Shown here one piece after another: positions 44,466 through 56,365 of a stretch of DNA of 64,000 nt. The stretch's first letter is position 1, and the number at the start of each line of letters is the position of its first letter. The notes under the pieces are model-generated. The model worked only from the letters and a program-made list of their open reading frames with translations. It searched no databases and was not told the DNA's origin. The stretch is from Anodontia alba (Eukaryota > Mollusca > Bivalvia > Lucinida > Lucinidae): the NCBI GenBank assembly GCA_964016985.1, contig OZ024828.1, positions 83,964,308 through 84,028,307 on the forward strand, read 5' to 3'. The translations under genes were made by a program, and so were the position numbers.

Positions 44466-44961
44466 GGCGCAGTGGCTGAGTGCAAGAACGTCCGCCTTGC
44501 GTTCTGGAGGTGGTATGCTCGATCCGCTGCCAAGTCATACCAAAGAATTTAAACATGATATTACTGCAGCTGCTCTTTCGCTTGGCGATCAGCATTTAGC
44601 AAACGGAAAGGGTCGGCCTGGTATAACGTGACTGGGTGGAATGTTACATCATGTGTCTGGCGCGGGATATTTTAGTGAGGCAGCACTTTAAAGGTAAATA
44701 TTAAGCTCCCTGTCATATAAAGACATCGTCGCGATATGACTAAAAGATCGCGACGTTGAACACAGATAGAATTAAAAAATAATGATAAAAAATAACCTTC
44801 GAACTTTTTTTTTTTTCAGTTTTCAGTCTGTTCGACGAATCAAAATATAATATAATACCCACGCTTACGCGGGTCCTTTTCTAGTCGAATATCATTATTA
44901 TCGTATTAAATATGTTTCATGCCAATAAAGAATTTGTATTTGTATTTGTATTTGTATTTTA
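44466..44961 (+). mobile_element. tRNA-derived SINE with LINE-like tail
   Basis: Head GGCGCAGTGGCTGAGTGCA.. (A box) and GTATGCTCGATCCG (B-box-like). Body: GTGACTGGGTGGAATGTTAC, then TTTAGTGAGGCAGCAC, the conserved central motif of a widespread molluscan SINE type. It ends ATGCCAATAAAGAATTTG then four TATTTG repeats, the usual LINE-derived tail. Confidence 0.75.
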
Positions 44962-45081
44962 ACTGGGTCCACTGCTACCGAAAATAATTTGTAAGATTGA
45001 ATCATACATGCATTTAAATAACTTCACTATTCTTATGTTTGATTTTCAAAAACAAACTCAAACAAATTAAGGACGCACACA

Positions 45082-45367
45082 CATCACGAAAACATGCCTA
45101 TATAGTTTTGACCCCCTTAAACCCCACTTTTATATAGTAAAACTGGGGTTTACAGGGTATACATTATTTTTCTTATTTCTGCTCAAAAACATAGATTGTG
45201 GGTACTCGTTAGAACCGCCTCGAGACGGTTCTAACGAGTACCCACAATCTATGTTTTGAGCAGAAATATGAAAAAAAAAAAAAAAATAGATTTTTTTTTA
45301 TCTGAAAATTCTCAATTTTTTGGTGGTAAAATTTTCAGTATATTTGAATAGGCGTGTTTTCGTATTG
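45082..45367 (-). mobile_element. FB palindromic MITE, copy 13
   Basis: CATCACGAAAACATGCC to TTTTCGTATTG. The hairpin is shortened (CCGCCTCGAGACGG) and a poly(A)/poly(T) expansion lies at about 45272-45300. Confidence 0.85.
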
Positions 45368-45843
45368 AAAGCGACAGCAAGAAGACAACGGAAGACAATC
45401 AGTGTACCACACTTAGACATTAATTGGTTTATAACTCTGTTAGGTATTTAGTGTCGTCCATTATCTACTGATACACATTGTTGTTAAGAAACAATAACAC
45501 AAACATTAATGCATGTTTTATTCGCTGTTATTTTGACTTTTATTTTGATCAATAGCATCAAAATGCTAATCAAAGTATTCTAGTAATGAAACTTCTGTCA
45601 CTATCTTATTTCATGAAGGACAGGAGAGAAAATAAATTTTGTGACCCAAATTTATCAACAACAACAAACTCACAATCAGCGTCAAATGGTCATAAAATCA
45701 ATTAAATATGCATGTTAATGACATTAGTCTAAGATGCCTTGTTGTCACTGACACCACTGACTACAAAAGTATGCTTGTTTAATTATATCAGTTTATTTCA
45801 AAATGCTACTTAAATCATCCATCAAAGAAAGAAACAACGACAG

Positions 45844-45874
<31 letters not shown>

Positions 45875-47272
45875 AGAAGAAGGAATGTTAGAACACTTCG
45901 CTACAAAAAGAATATTATTATCCATCATGCTGAATGATGCAGACCACATATTTCGAAAACTAAGAAGAAGAAAAACACCCACAAAAAACAAAAAAACACA
46001 CACAGATCAGATTAGAACCTACAACTATTTTCCTGCATAGATCTGTCTTAAAATGCATGATAACCGAAATCTTTTCATTTCCAATATTATATGGTGAAAA
46101 TGTCATGGGTAACGTACATGCACCAGCAACTAGAGAAATGAAAAGGTTTTCTACTGACCGTTTCAAGGCTGTTCCTCTTTTACAGTTCTTCTTTGTTTGT
46201 GCGTCTGTGTGTCTCTTCTTTATTTTATGCCCCAGGAAGGCTGTTAACATAGGTGTAGCGCTCATTACGCATATGCCTAACATGAGTAAGGAAATATTTA
46301 CAATAAAGGCACATTAACAAAAAATATTCTGTATCTTTAATATAGGTACAGTAATGCAAATTCTTCTCTTTAATAGTAACCCTTACTTAGGAAGCGATTA
46401 GGGTGTTCCCTGACTCGCAGTTTGGCAGTTTTTCACCCCAACAACCCTGTTTAGGACTCTTTAAAGCTAGGTGAAAGGGTCCTGAGTGATGCACACAAAA
46501 TCAAGCATTTATTTTATTTTTCAAAGGAAATAAGATTTGATATTTCATGCTATGCAGACAATTCACACGAACATGTGAATTCTCTGCGATGCAGACAATT
46601 CACATGAACTGTCAAACCTCATTTTCTTTGAAAGACAGTACTTCAAAGGGTCGTCTGCTGCAGCTGCGATCAGAGCTTCAAGGGCCCGCTTAAAACCAAT
46701 TAACCCCTAAATCTTGTTAAAGGATCAATTAACTCTACATTAGGGAGTCCCTGGGACCCTCACTTTAAAACCCTGAAGGAAAACCCCGAGGGATTCTAGG
46801 CATATTTTGCCAAGATGTTTCTGGGTGTTCGAAAAAAAAATGCCATTCTGTCTACGCAACTGCTGTACTTCGTGATTGTAATATTTCCTGGGTATTTCCA
46901 CTATTTGTATACCATATGCAAGCAGCGTAGGCGCAGCCTGATCATGTCATTCTCTGTTCATCAATATATTTCTACTGGATCAAGGCCCAAGGTTATAAGC
47001 TGTTTTCGTGCTCAACTCAGCTAAGCATGAAATTTGTCCAGCTAATAAATCTCAAATTACAAACAATTACAAATTCTTTCTTGCTAGACATAGCTGAGCA
47101 TGAAAATGTCTCTGCTAACAAATATCAAAATTCCAACTATAGTTTATATTATCATATTTATTAGCAGAGAAAATTTCATGCTCAGCTGAGTTGAGCACGA
47201 AAATAAAATAGAACCGCAGGGCCAGGGCTTCTTAAAGCGGGCAGTTGAGTCTGTGAGCTGAACGAGCCGTTG
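45368..47272. other. No confident gene; minor repeats
   Basis: Poly(A) at 45845-45873. A TTTGATATTTCATGC hairpin (46539-46617) belongs to the same class as 35253-35313. Segment 46150-46290 (CTGACCGTTTCAAGG.. TTCTTTGTTTGTG) weakly resembles the Naiad 3' region. The ~80-codon frame at 46057-46317 is not convincing as a gene. Confidence 0.4.
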
Positions 47273-47622
47273 TAGCGTATGCGAACAGCAAAGGTTATAG
47301 CGTATGCGAACGGCAAAGGCTATAGCGTATACGAACAGCAAATGTTATAGCGTATGCGAACAGCAAAGGTTATAGCGTATGCGAACAGCAAATATTATAG
47401 CGTATGCGAACGGCAAAGGCTATAGCGTATGCGAACAGCAAATGTTATAGCGTATGCGAACAGCAAAAGTTATAGCGTATGCGAACAGCAAAAGTTATAG
47501 CGTATGCGAACGGCAAAGATTATAGCGTATGCGAACAGCAAAGTTTATAGCGTATGCCAACGGCAAAGGTTAAAGCGTATGCGAACAGCAAAGATTATAG
47601 CGTATGCGAACCGCAAAGGTTC
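47273..47622 (+). repeat. 25 bp minisatellite, 14 units
   Basis: Unit TAGCGTATGCGAACAGCAAA then GGTTA, in near-perfect register with substitutions mainly at two positions (CAG/CGG and the AAAGG segment). The unit's GCGAACAGCAAAGGTT core is also the outer arm of the adjoining hairpin at 47607-47676. Confidence 0.95.
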
Positions 47623-47676
47623 AGGCGAGCCTGCGTATCCGCGCAGTCCACCAGAACCTGTGCTGTTCGCTCACGT
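47607..47676. repeat. GCGAACAGCAAAGG-type hairpin
   Basis: GCGAACCGCAAAGGTTCAGG, CGAGCCTGCG, TCCGCGCAGTCCACCAGAAC and CTGTGCTGTTCGC form a 70 bp imperfect palindrome at the end of the minisatellite. Confidence 0.65.
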
Positions 47677-48227
47677 AAGCGGTAGGTCAAGGGAAAACTT
47701 CGGCCAAAAAAAACTAAACATGTGGCCTCGTTAAGAAGCAGTGTGTGCGCATTGAAATATTGATTTAACATATATCCGAAGAAACTTTTTCTTACGACGC
47801 GGCTCAATTTATCATCAGTGTATTGCCAAAATTTTACAACAGCAATATAAGTAAATAACCAAAATTGTGATTCTACCATTTTAACGGAGATTCGTCGCGA
47901 AAAAAGGCTCTTTCGAGGCTTCCGTCGAATCATTCTTTCAGTGTACATGCATGGCCCCACAGCAAGGCCACATGTCCAGTTCTTTTGTTGTTTTTCCTTG
48001 GCCTCACCCTGTGCTGTTAGTGTATGCCATAACGACCCTTTTTCAACAGCGCGACATGCATGTTCTATCTAGTAGTCTAATGTCCGTGTTTAAATTTTAC
48101 ATTCTGGTATAAAATTTAAAATACAGTTTTGGTGTCATTTCTTATATGCGAATTCTTTATTCTGATTTTGACAGTTTAACCTATTTTAATATATTTCAGT
48201 ATATAAGTTTGTTTATTTGTTTGTGTT
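47677..48227. other. No gene recognised
   Basis: No coding signal or repeat structure seen. Confidence 0.45.
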
Positions 48228-48362
48228 GAGGTTTTACGGCCCAGTCAACCCAACGGGTTCATGTCGAGCGCGGTCAGTTTACCTAACCACACGTTCACTG
48301 GGCAGGCTTAGTCCTCTAAGCGGTTAACCAGTATTGTGCACATTCTTTCGCCAGAAATCGGT
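48228..48362 (-). mobile_element. SINE fragment, 3' half
   Basis: Inverted match to the body and tail of the SINE at 13384-13690: TTTTACGGCCCAGTCAACCC, CTAAGCGGTTAACC, GTGCACATTCTTTC. The tRNA-like head is missing. Confidence 0.7.
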
Positions 48363-48474
48363 ATATAAGTAAAGGTGGTTTAGATTTAATCATTTTACAA
48401 TAAGCAATGCAATATTTGAACATGCAAACATCAGAGTTGTAACGACACTAATAGTACCTTCGAACATGTGCGCC

Positions 48475-48530
48475 CAGTGAAGATTTTGATCAGACTACGC
48501 ATTCGCGCAGTCTGATCAAAATCTTCACTG
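48475..48530. repeat. Perfect GATCAGACT hairpin
   Basis: CAGTGAAGATTTTGATCAGA, CTACGCATTCGCGCAG and TCTGATCAAAATCTTCACTG: an almost perfect 56 bp palindrome. A second, less perfect copy lies at 48561-48620. Confidence 0.8.
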
Positions 48531-48560
48531 AGAGCATTTTGGATAGCCAAGGATCATGTT

Positions 48561-48620
48561 GAAAAGGAAGACTCGGATCAGACTGCGCGGATCCGCAGGC
48601 TGATTTGATTCCTCGTTGGG
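48561..48620. repeat. GATCAGACT hairpin
   Basis: GGAAGACTCGGATCAGACTG, CGCGGATCCGCAGGCTGATT, TGATTCCTC. Confidence 0.6.
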
Positions 48621-48821
48621 AACACGTGTCAGAAGGCACGTTCCATAATGGTGCTGCTCATTAGCTTTTTAATATTAAGAATAGAGTCAGCCAAGGCGTG
48701 TCACATAAACAATTTAAGTGCATGTTTAATAATGAATTTAATGAATGCATTCATTTGTGATTGATATTAACACTCTTGGGTCATTTGTTAATGTTTACTA
48801 TTTAACGCGGTGAACTAAATA

Positions 48822-48928
48822 CCCAGTCAGCATTCTACGTAAATCTATATCGGGCCGTCATCGGCCCGTCAGGGTAGCTGACGGGCCGATTACGGCCCGA
48901 TGTAGATTTACGTAGAATGCTAGCTGGG
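48822..48928. mobile_element. CGGGCCG palindromic MITE, copy 2, TA-flanked
   Basis: CCCAGTCAGCATTCTACGTA.. and its inverted partner ..TAGAATGCTAGCTGGG enclose TCGGGCCGTCATCGGCCCGT and complement. TA occurs on both sides (48820-48821, 48929-48930), pointing to a Tc1/mariner-type MITE. The whole 107 bp is nearly one palindrome. Confidence 0.8.
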
Positions 48929-49054
48929 TACTGGCGGATATCATTTTATATTCTTTTTCAAGAGTCCAATTACATATATATTTGTTAAATGTGGTTGTGC
49001 GAATAATTTTTTCATCAATTCTGCAAGTCTTATATGTCGAGGTACGGGTATTTA

Positions 49055-49093
49055 ATAGAGTCCCTTGGAATTCGAGATAACGAGAGTCGACTG
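49055..49093. mobile_element. Solo pogo-like terminus
   Basis: GAGTCCCTTGGAATTCGAGA then TAACGAGAGTCGACTG followed by TA: inverted match to the left end of the MITE at 28020-28342. Confidence 0.65.
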
Positions 49094-49365
49094 TATTTGT
49101 TCCTCATCCCTACTTCCCTTGGTGTCTAGGGAAGGCTGTGGTATTTCCTGGGTGTTTTCACTTATATTTAGATATTTCATCCAGACCGTCTCCCTACATT
49201 GTGATGGTGATGGAAATGCCAATCTTTGTTAATGCGGAAACAAGATACGATTTTTTATTTCATATATTTATCATCTGCTAACTTTGATTAGACACTGCTA
49301 AAAAGTATCAACCGTACATTTCCGGGGCTAATTATGCAGGGTTTGAAAATTTGAGATGCAAAACA

Positions 49366-49564
49366 GAAAAAACAAACAAACAAACGAAAAAACAAAATAA
49401 AAAAAAAAATATATAAAAAAAAAAAAGAAAAAAACAAAACAACAAAACAACAAAAAAACAAACAAAAAAACAAAAAAAAACAAAAACAAACAAAAAAAAA
49501 AAAAAAAAAAAAAAACAAACGAAACAAAAAAAAAAAAAAACACACAAAAAAAGAAATAAACAAG

Positions 49565-49598
<34 letters not shown>
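49366..49598. repeat. Poly(A)/AAAAC low-complexity tract
   Basis: About 230 bp of A with scattered C and G. The frames on the minus strand through it are artefacts. Confidence 0.9.
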
Positions 49599-49600
<2 letters not shown>

Positions 49601-50148
49601 AAAACCCAAAGTACTGGAAGTACTGAGAGGAAGGCCATTAGCTCACAATTCTTTTTACTTTAAGGTGCTTTTGCAAAGGAGCCAATCTTTGAAATTTGAT
49701 TTCATATCAAACGAGCTCCGGAAAGATGACATTTGCTGCCGAAAGGCAAGTACTTTTAGTTCTAGTGATTACTGCTGAATTCCTAAGTTTGTTTTTTACT
49801 GCAAAGCGTCTATTTTTACTGGGGGAACTAAACCACAAGGAGGATGTAGAGACTTTGTTACAAAGAAATAGTTTCCTTTTTTAGTTTTTGTTTTTACCTC
49901 CCTGTAAATGAATTAATTTCCTTCGACTAATCTGACTGATGTTTTCAATCATCCATCGTAGAACATTGCACAGCTTGTTTTACCATAAAATCTTCATTTC
50001 CACATTTTGAATGAGGTAGTTTTCCAAACAAGAATGTACTACAATTTTGTGATGTTGGAAAACAAACAGTCACAGATCCAGTGTAAATTTAAGTAGTGTC
50101 AGAGTTATTTTATTTCTTGTAAGCTGTACAAAAATTTCTGTAGATTAA
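49599..50148. other. No gene recognised
   Basis: No coding signal seen. Confidence 0.45.
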
Positions 50149-50625
50149 GCAAATAGTGACAACCCTGATCAGACGCCGCAAAAATTCTGCGGTGTCTGAT
50201 CTGGGTTTATACTGTGTGCCAATCCCAAAAGAACCTTATTTGGACGCAAACAGTGGTGACCCTGGTGACTCGGCGTTCTGATGTGAGTCTGCACCGTTTG
50301 CAAGTATTCGCAAAATACCTTTGAACAGAACTATTTTAACTTTAGGGGTACAGTTTTGTTTTGTTTGATGTAAGTTTGCAAAACAAAATCCTGCACTGTA
50401 AATAAACAGTGACGCAGCGTTCTGCGGGGTCTGATCAGGGTCTACACTGTTTGCCAAAGTCCCAAAAATGCCCTTGTACAGATCCATTGGAGAAAATCAT
50501 TTGGTAGTTTAGGGTTGTCAAGTTTGTTTTATTTGTTGTAATTTTATAAAAGTTCATGTACTTTCGCAAACAGTGTTAACCATTAACAGACAGGCCGTTC
50601 TGCGGCTCTCGGATCTGGATCTGCT
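50149..50625. repeat. Cluster of four GATCAGACGC-family hairpins
   Basis: Copies at about 50149-50221, 50249-50303, 50403-50455 and 50567-50625. Each starts near GCAAACAGTG and ends near TACACTGTTTGCC, in various states of decay. About 150 bp spacing suggests they once belonged to a tandem unit that includes the AAAATGCCCTTGTACAG-like segment. Confidence 0.6.
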
Positions 50626-51593
50626 GAGACGAGGTTGCGTGTTCACACAAGAAGAAACTGCGTGACCCTAATTAACTTCAGTTTTCCTTTCAATGACGCT
50701 AGCGAATATTATATAAAAAAAACAACAACAAAAAAACTACATGATACCAGGATACAAGTCAATGGATTTAAAAGAATGAATCTAGCAATAGGACATATGC
50801 TGGTATATTTTAAACTTTGAATTAACTTATTGTACTAATCTTTCCCAGAATGTTTTGTTTATTGGAAGGAAGCCGGGTGCCTAAACCATCGGGAATCAAG
50901 ACGATATTGAACAAAGTGTTTTCATCAAGTAAGACAGCAACTTAGGGGACAAGTACATCTTGACACCGCAGAGCAAATCACTCCAACATTAATGATAACA
51001 ACAATGATCCACCCTACAAATTGCAAATAGGCTTTCTTTTAATACACGGTCAATGTAAACTAAATTGGTGCAGTGTGTCTAATACTGCCCACATTCAAAT
51101 TCTAAAGGAATCCATCGGCGGGCCTAATGGGGGAGGCATGCACCTCAAGTATAAAGTGACAAACTATGTTTAGAAATTATTACTTTCAAACAAACTTGAA
51201 TATAGGACAGGTTTTGGTCTGAGAAAGATTAAAGCCACTGACAAATCTCCCAAAACAATTACATTATCACATTCTATCATACTAATCATTTACAGGTAAC
51301 TAAAATGTTAACCAGACAGTAAACAGCAATATTACAAGAACCATGTAAGTATTAAGACGTAATAAGTGTGTATGACTAAGTTAAATTTCAGAATATATAG
51401 ACCAAATATAATACCTCTGAACAAAGTATCAGGAGTCTCACACTACAATACAATATGACACCAAAAAGAGGGGAGACAGCTATGTTTATGTAGAAAACAA
51501 ATTCTATTTTTTTCTTTACTTTCATCTAAACTTTACTAGCTAACTAATTCAAATAGACAACCTCCTGAAACACAACCAATACCTAAAAATAAG
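50626..51593. other. No gene recognised
   Basis: AT-rich, no domain-bearing frame seen. Confidence 0.45.
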
Positions 51594-52650
51594 GAGTATA
51601 TTGATGTTAAAATCTGCAGCTGGAATGTTGAAGGTCTAGCGAAATGTGAAGGTGATACTCAGTTTCAAACATAATTTTCTGATTTTAATATAGTTGAGAT
51701 ATGTGAGACATGGGGAGATAAGTTTGGAAAAAATGCCTGATTATATTTCTTTTGACTTTTGTAGAAATAAGAAACGAACTGCCCCAAGAGGATCTGGTGG
51801 TGTCTCTGTTTGTGTAAAACAGGAACTAGTCAGAGACGTTATAGTGCAACGAATATTTGAAAATATTTCTGATTGTTTTATTCTGATCTTAAATGGTCAA
51901 CATTTTCAGTGTGTGAATGATATTATTTTAGTATTTACATATCCCCGGAATACTCGCCCAGTATATGATCTGAATAATGATAATGGTATTGAATTGTTGA
52001 GTTACAATCTAGAGCAAGTTATAACACATTTTCCAGAGGCTCAGTTACTTTTGGCAGGGAATTTTAACTCTTGAATTAAAGACTTTCTTGATAATGTACC
52101 AGGTGATAACCTAAATTTTGTATTTCACGATAATTAAGCTTATCCGGCTGATGACTTCAGTATGCAGAGACAGACCAAAGATACACAGTATAATAAATTT
52201 GGGCTGTCTTTAATTGAACTTTGTTGCACTTCTTCATGTTCTGAATGGGCGATTACTTGGAGACACAGATGGTAATTTTACTTGTATTGAAAATGACGGT
52301 TACATTATCGTTGATTACATGATTGCATCAACACATTTATTTCAATTTTTCACAAACTTTGGTATTGGTGATATAGATAGATCTGTACATTTTTAGCTAT
52401 TTTGTAGTATCCGTCTTGAACTGAATACGCGACATAACGATTTAAGTTCAGACGATGATCTGGAAATATGGACTAAGTATAGATGGAATCCCGTATCAAA
52501 ATCTTCATATATGGCTAACTTTCGAAACAACTTTGCCAAGTTTGAAACTAATTTGAATAAAACCCCTCCAGACTCACTTATTTCAATTTTGCCAAGCGTT
52601 ATAGATATTATCAAGACATCAGCTGTAGATATGTTGTATAGAAAATGATC
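51594..52650 (+). pseudogene. Non-LTR retrotransposon endonuclease, decayed
   Basis: Pieces in order: VKICSWNVEGLAKCEGD, NIVEICETWGDKFGK (other frame), PDYISFDFCRNKKRTAPRGS then GGVSVCVKQELVRDVIV, LLLAGNFNS, then frameshifted VLNGRLLGDTDGNFTCIEND and VDYMIASTHLF. This is an apurinic-type endonuclease domain (WNVxGL start, ETW, GGVSV, GDFN-like, VDYMI). The catalytic Asp of GDxN is replaced (AGNFN), and at least three frameshifts or stops are present. The linker after it (TRHNDLSSDDDLEIWTKYRW) is also recognisable. Confidence 0.75.
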
Positions 52651-54355
52651 ATATGCAGGAATTCTCGTACTACAGGTACTAATCCGCACCAATCGGTCCC
52701 TTCTGTGACGTCACAGCATGTCGCTAGTTCTCAGACAGGTACTAGTGTGGAAATGTATAGAATTATATAGGAGCCCATCATTTAACTAATAAAATCATTT
52801 ATTTTCAATAATACAAGATATTATTATAACCTCGCAATAGATGGGAAAATGTATCTGCTTCAATCTGATACCAAATTTGTTGAAATAAGATAAATTTTAA
52901 AATGGCCCAGATTGTAATGAAAGCTACAAGGGTTTTTCCTTATTAAGTCTTTGTATTTTACAACAAAAATGAAAAAATGCCTTGATTCAATCGCCCAAAA
53001 GTCATATTTTTTAAAATTTCTCCGTTCATTATAACCTCTCATTCGATAGATCTATTTAATATCTATAGTTATGTAATAAAATATTGAATAAATTATTTTA
53101 TTAAAAATGGCCCACAGGTTGCAGAATATAGCTATATTTTAAAAAATGCGGAGAGAAAATGTGTAATGATTACACAGACGCAGGTCTTGTGTACACATGA
53201 TACTAGAATGAATTGCAAAAGAGGTTGTAAGAATTGGAAAATAAAAAAGAATTGGTATCCATTGATAGTATTATAAAGATTATTTAGCTTCAAAAAGGAA
53301 AACAAAGATATATATTTATGATAATATAAACTTATTTATTTAATTTTTGTTTAAGTCGAATTATGTTTTTATTCGGCAATTTATTGGAGCTTTAATGAAA
53401 ATTTGATATTATTACTTTTGACCATAGGAAAACTACAAACTGCTTAATTACTTTTTTTTTTTTGTTTGTTTAATGATGAAAAAAAAAAAACTTTGTCGGG
53501 ATACAAGAAAAATACCTAAATGCGCGGCCACTCTTGCGATGTTTTCTTAATAACAATTACTGCTAATGAATGCCAATTATGTCCTTATCTTGACAAAAGA
53601 AAACAACGAAATCACTTTTTACATAATTGACATACATGCTTATGCGCAATTTTAATTGCACAAACAGAATCAAATCCAATATTTGATCTTTTTGCATAAA
53701 CTAGCACTTTAATTGACACGATTTGCTCATTTTAGATTCCTGTACACAAATAAGGACTAAATGAATGAGATTGAGGCTCTCTCTCTCTCAAACGTTCTCT
53801 AAATCTGTGAATAACAAGAGTCTCTCCAAATAAAAGCAGCATTAAATATGACGTGCAACCATTGTAGTTCCAGATCAGCATGTGCATACATTTTTTTCTC
53901 TGTTATAATGTGCAAGCTGTATCCAACATGCGGTGTTTAATATGTATATTTAATAAAAAAACAAAATACATTAAAACAAAATGATAATTGATATTATTTT
54001 CAGAAATTTTGTTTCATAAAATGGTTATCTAGGAAATTAAAACATAATGATACTAATGATATTATTATTATTATTAGTAGTAGTAGTAGTAGTATTTACT
54101 ACTACTATTATTATTAGTATGTTGTACATCACAATTCCGAAGAATAAATATTATTAAGCTGGTCATATTCGAAATGTTTTATTTGTAAAATAGCCACATG
54201 GACAGTTTATACTATCGTACATGTGTATTTAGGGGTAAAATATTGGTAATTACCGTATAAACCCTATTAGACACATTAAATTACTATCATACTGAAATTT
54301 GGTCAAGTCCGTTTGGCTACCTATTGACATAGCTTATACCTGCTATCTGAGTGGC
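52651..54355. other. No gene; very AT-rich
   Basis: Extreme A/T content with homopolymer runs (53453-53464, 53479-53490). A mirror-like ATT/AGT trinucleotide palindrome lies at about 54058-54118. No domain-bearing frame. Confidence 0.5.
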
Positions 54356-54725
54356 AAACAGTGTAGACCTTTGTTAAGATACTCTGTGATGTAATGTCTG
54401 ATCAGGGTCACTGCCTTTTCTTATTGTGTGTTTATCAGAATCCCGAGGTTAAATACTATAAACCACTTTCTCAGTCAGATTCAAAAAATTGTTCAGTACA
54501 CACCTTTTCAAACATTACTCTAAAGACAATTGTTTCAAAAACAAACCTGGGATACCAGATGATTCGATCAAGTTCTACTCTTTACAACACTTGCCCTATC
54601 TTTTTAACAATGCCATTACAGAACCAGCTGATTTGTCTAAACATTGCTTGGTAAGTGTAAAATAGTGTAGACCCTGAACACACAATGCGTAATGTGACAT
54701 TTGATCTTGGTCTACACCGTTGGCA
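54356..54725. repeat. Two GATCAGACGC-family hairpins
   Basis: GGCAAACAGTGTAGACC..CTGATCAGGGTCACTG at 54356-54412 and AATAGTGTAGACCCTGAAC.. TTGGTCTACACCGTTGGC at 54660-54725. Confidence 0.55.
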
Positions 54726-55431
54726 CAGACCTCTCTGTCTAAAAATCTAAGATAGTAGTAACAGTCATAATCCAAGGAAAACGACATTTTATACATATTT
54801 GCTAATTACCCAACACAAAAATAACACGAGTCTCTCCAAATAAAAGCAGCAACCATTGTAGTTCCAGATCAGCATGTGCATACATTTTTCTCTGATAGAT
54901 TGTGCAAGCTGTATTCAACATGCAGTATAGACTGATCAATGTATTTCAGCGGACACAGACTAATCGGGTCTACACTGATCGCATAATTCATAAGGCCCAT
55001 TTTCTTTTTTTTTTTTCTTTTTTTTTTGAAAAAGATTCAATCATAATTGTTTCTTATGTTACTTGAAGACATCTCAAAGTTCTTGAAACGATCAACAAAA
55101 ATATTTTACTTTCATTTATATTAGCATTAAAAAAATTGTTCAAACATATATAAATACAAGTTAAATAACAGCACGTTGTTTATTTTCTGGTTCCATTTGT
55201 CTACCATTATTATTATTATCCCGTGGGAACTAGAAGCCTCAGGCCACTGGACAATGTAATAATAGCTTAATCTATACCTCATGCAATAAAAACAAAGTGG
55301 TCAAAATATCAAATGAACATCAACATTTGAAAAGGACCATTATAACTATGATCAAGGAATATGGGCAAACAAAGCACCATCTTTAACCGTGTAACTAAAT
55401 AAACACTAATTACTGTAGAATATATTGATTA
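54726..55431. other. No gene; partial repeat of 53.8 kb
   Basis: CGAGTCTCTCCAAATAAAAG then CAGC..AACCATTGTAGTTCCAGATC (54829-54925) repeats 53815-53935 with a small deletion. No coding signal. Confidence 0.5.
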
Positions 55432-55495
55432 ACAGTGAAAATCCTGATCAGAGTGTGCAGATGCGCAGACTGATCTGGATCTTAAGTGTTTGCTT
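55432..55495. repeat. GATCAGA hairpin
   Basis: ACAGTGAAAATCCTGATCAG, AGTGTGCAGATGCGCAGACT, GATCTGGATCTTAAGTG. Confidence 0.6.
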
Positions 55496-55739
55496 AATAC
55501 ATAATTTCCCTTTTTTCATAATCTGACACGTACAACTGCCCTTTATCTGAGACAGGTCACGTGGTCCTGCAATTCTTGAGATGATAAGATAAAACTAGAA
55601 ATAGCATATTCTACATTAATTTTTATGAAAGTTTTTTGACAGTTTGTCTATTTTTTTTCTCTTAAGTTTAAATGATTGTTAAACAACGTTCATGCATCAA
55701 GGGAAAAGTGATGATGATATTCTTATTTCTCCCAGAAAG

Positions 55740-56165
55740 TAGGCTTTGACATGTCATGCGAATTGTCTCCAACAGAGACAGTTTGTATGGACTGTCAGAC
55801 TTTATTTTTTGTTATTTCTTTTTTGTGGGGGTGGGGGAGGGGTAAAAATTTTAACCCTTAACCTTTTCCACTCTCTGGGCTACTTCAGCAGCAAAAAAAC
55901 TGGTGATATTTGTTGAATTTTCCCCAGAAAATAGGATTTGACATTTCATGCAAATTGTTTGCAATGGAGATGCTTTGCAAGAAATGTCAAACCATTTCCT
56001 TTTTTGGGGTGGGGGTGATATTTGATCCCTAAACGTTTGTCACTTTCTGGGCTAATTCAGCATGCGATAAAGTGGTTATTGTCTTAGTTTATCTAGAAAA
56101 TAGGATTTGACACTTCATGCAAAGAGTCTTCATTGGAGACAATTTTCATGAAATGTCAAATCTGT
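55740..56165. repeat. Three TTTGACATTTCATGC hairpins in tandem
   Basis: Hairpins at 55740-55800, 55927-55992 and 56102-56165 each read TTTGACATNTCATGCNAATT, then GTCTCCANNGGAGAC, then CATGAAATGTCAAA. Each is preceded by an AGAAANTAGG motif; period about 180 bp. Confidence 0.7.
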
Positions 56166-56224
56166 TTTGAAAATAAAACATACAGAGGAAAATTGTTCAG
56201 GATAAGTATTTGGTGATTGTATTT

Positions 56225-56365
56225 TTTTCTCCATAAAAACATATGTTGTGGGTACTCATTAGATGAGCCTCACCAAGGTTCTTCAAATGAGTACTCATAA
56301 CATGTTTTTGCTTCACCGAGGTGCATCAAATTAATACCTACAACATATGTTTTAATGGAGAACTG
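56225..56365. repeat. FB-related hairpin, diverged
   Basis: ACATATGTTGTGGGTACTCA then TTAGATGAGCCTC, matched by GAGTACTCATAACATG and TACCTACAACATATG. Same hairpin theme as FB without its arms. Confidence 0.5.

Noticed and set aside
47273..47622. CRISPR-like regular repeat array
   Set aside because: The units are contiguous with no unique spacers; it is a minisatellite in a eukaryotic genome.
49288..49638. Long phenylalanine-rich open frame on the minus strand
   Set aside because: It is a translation of a poly(A)/AAAAC tract and has no protein character.
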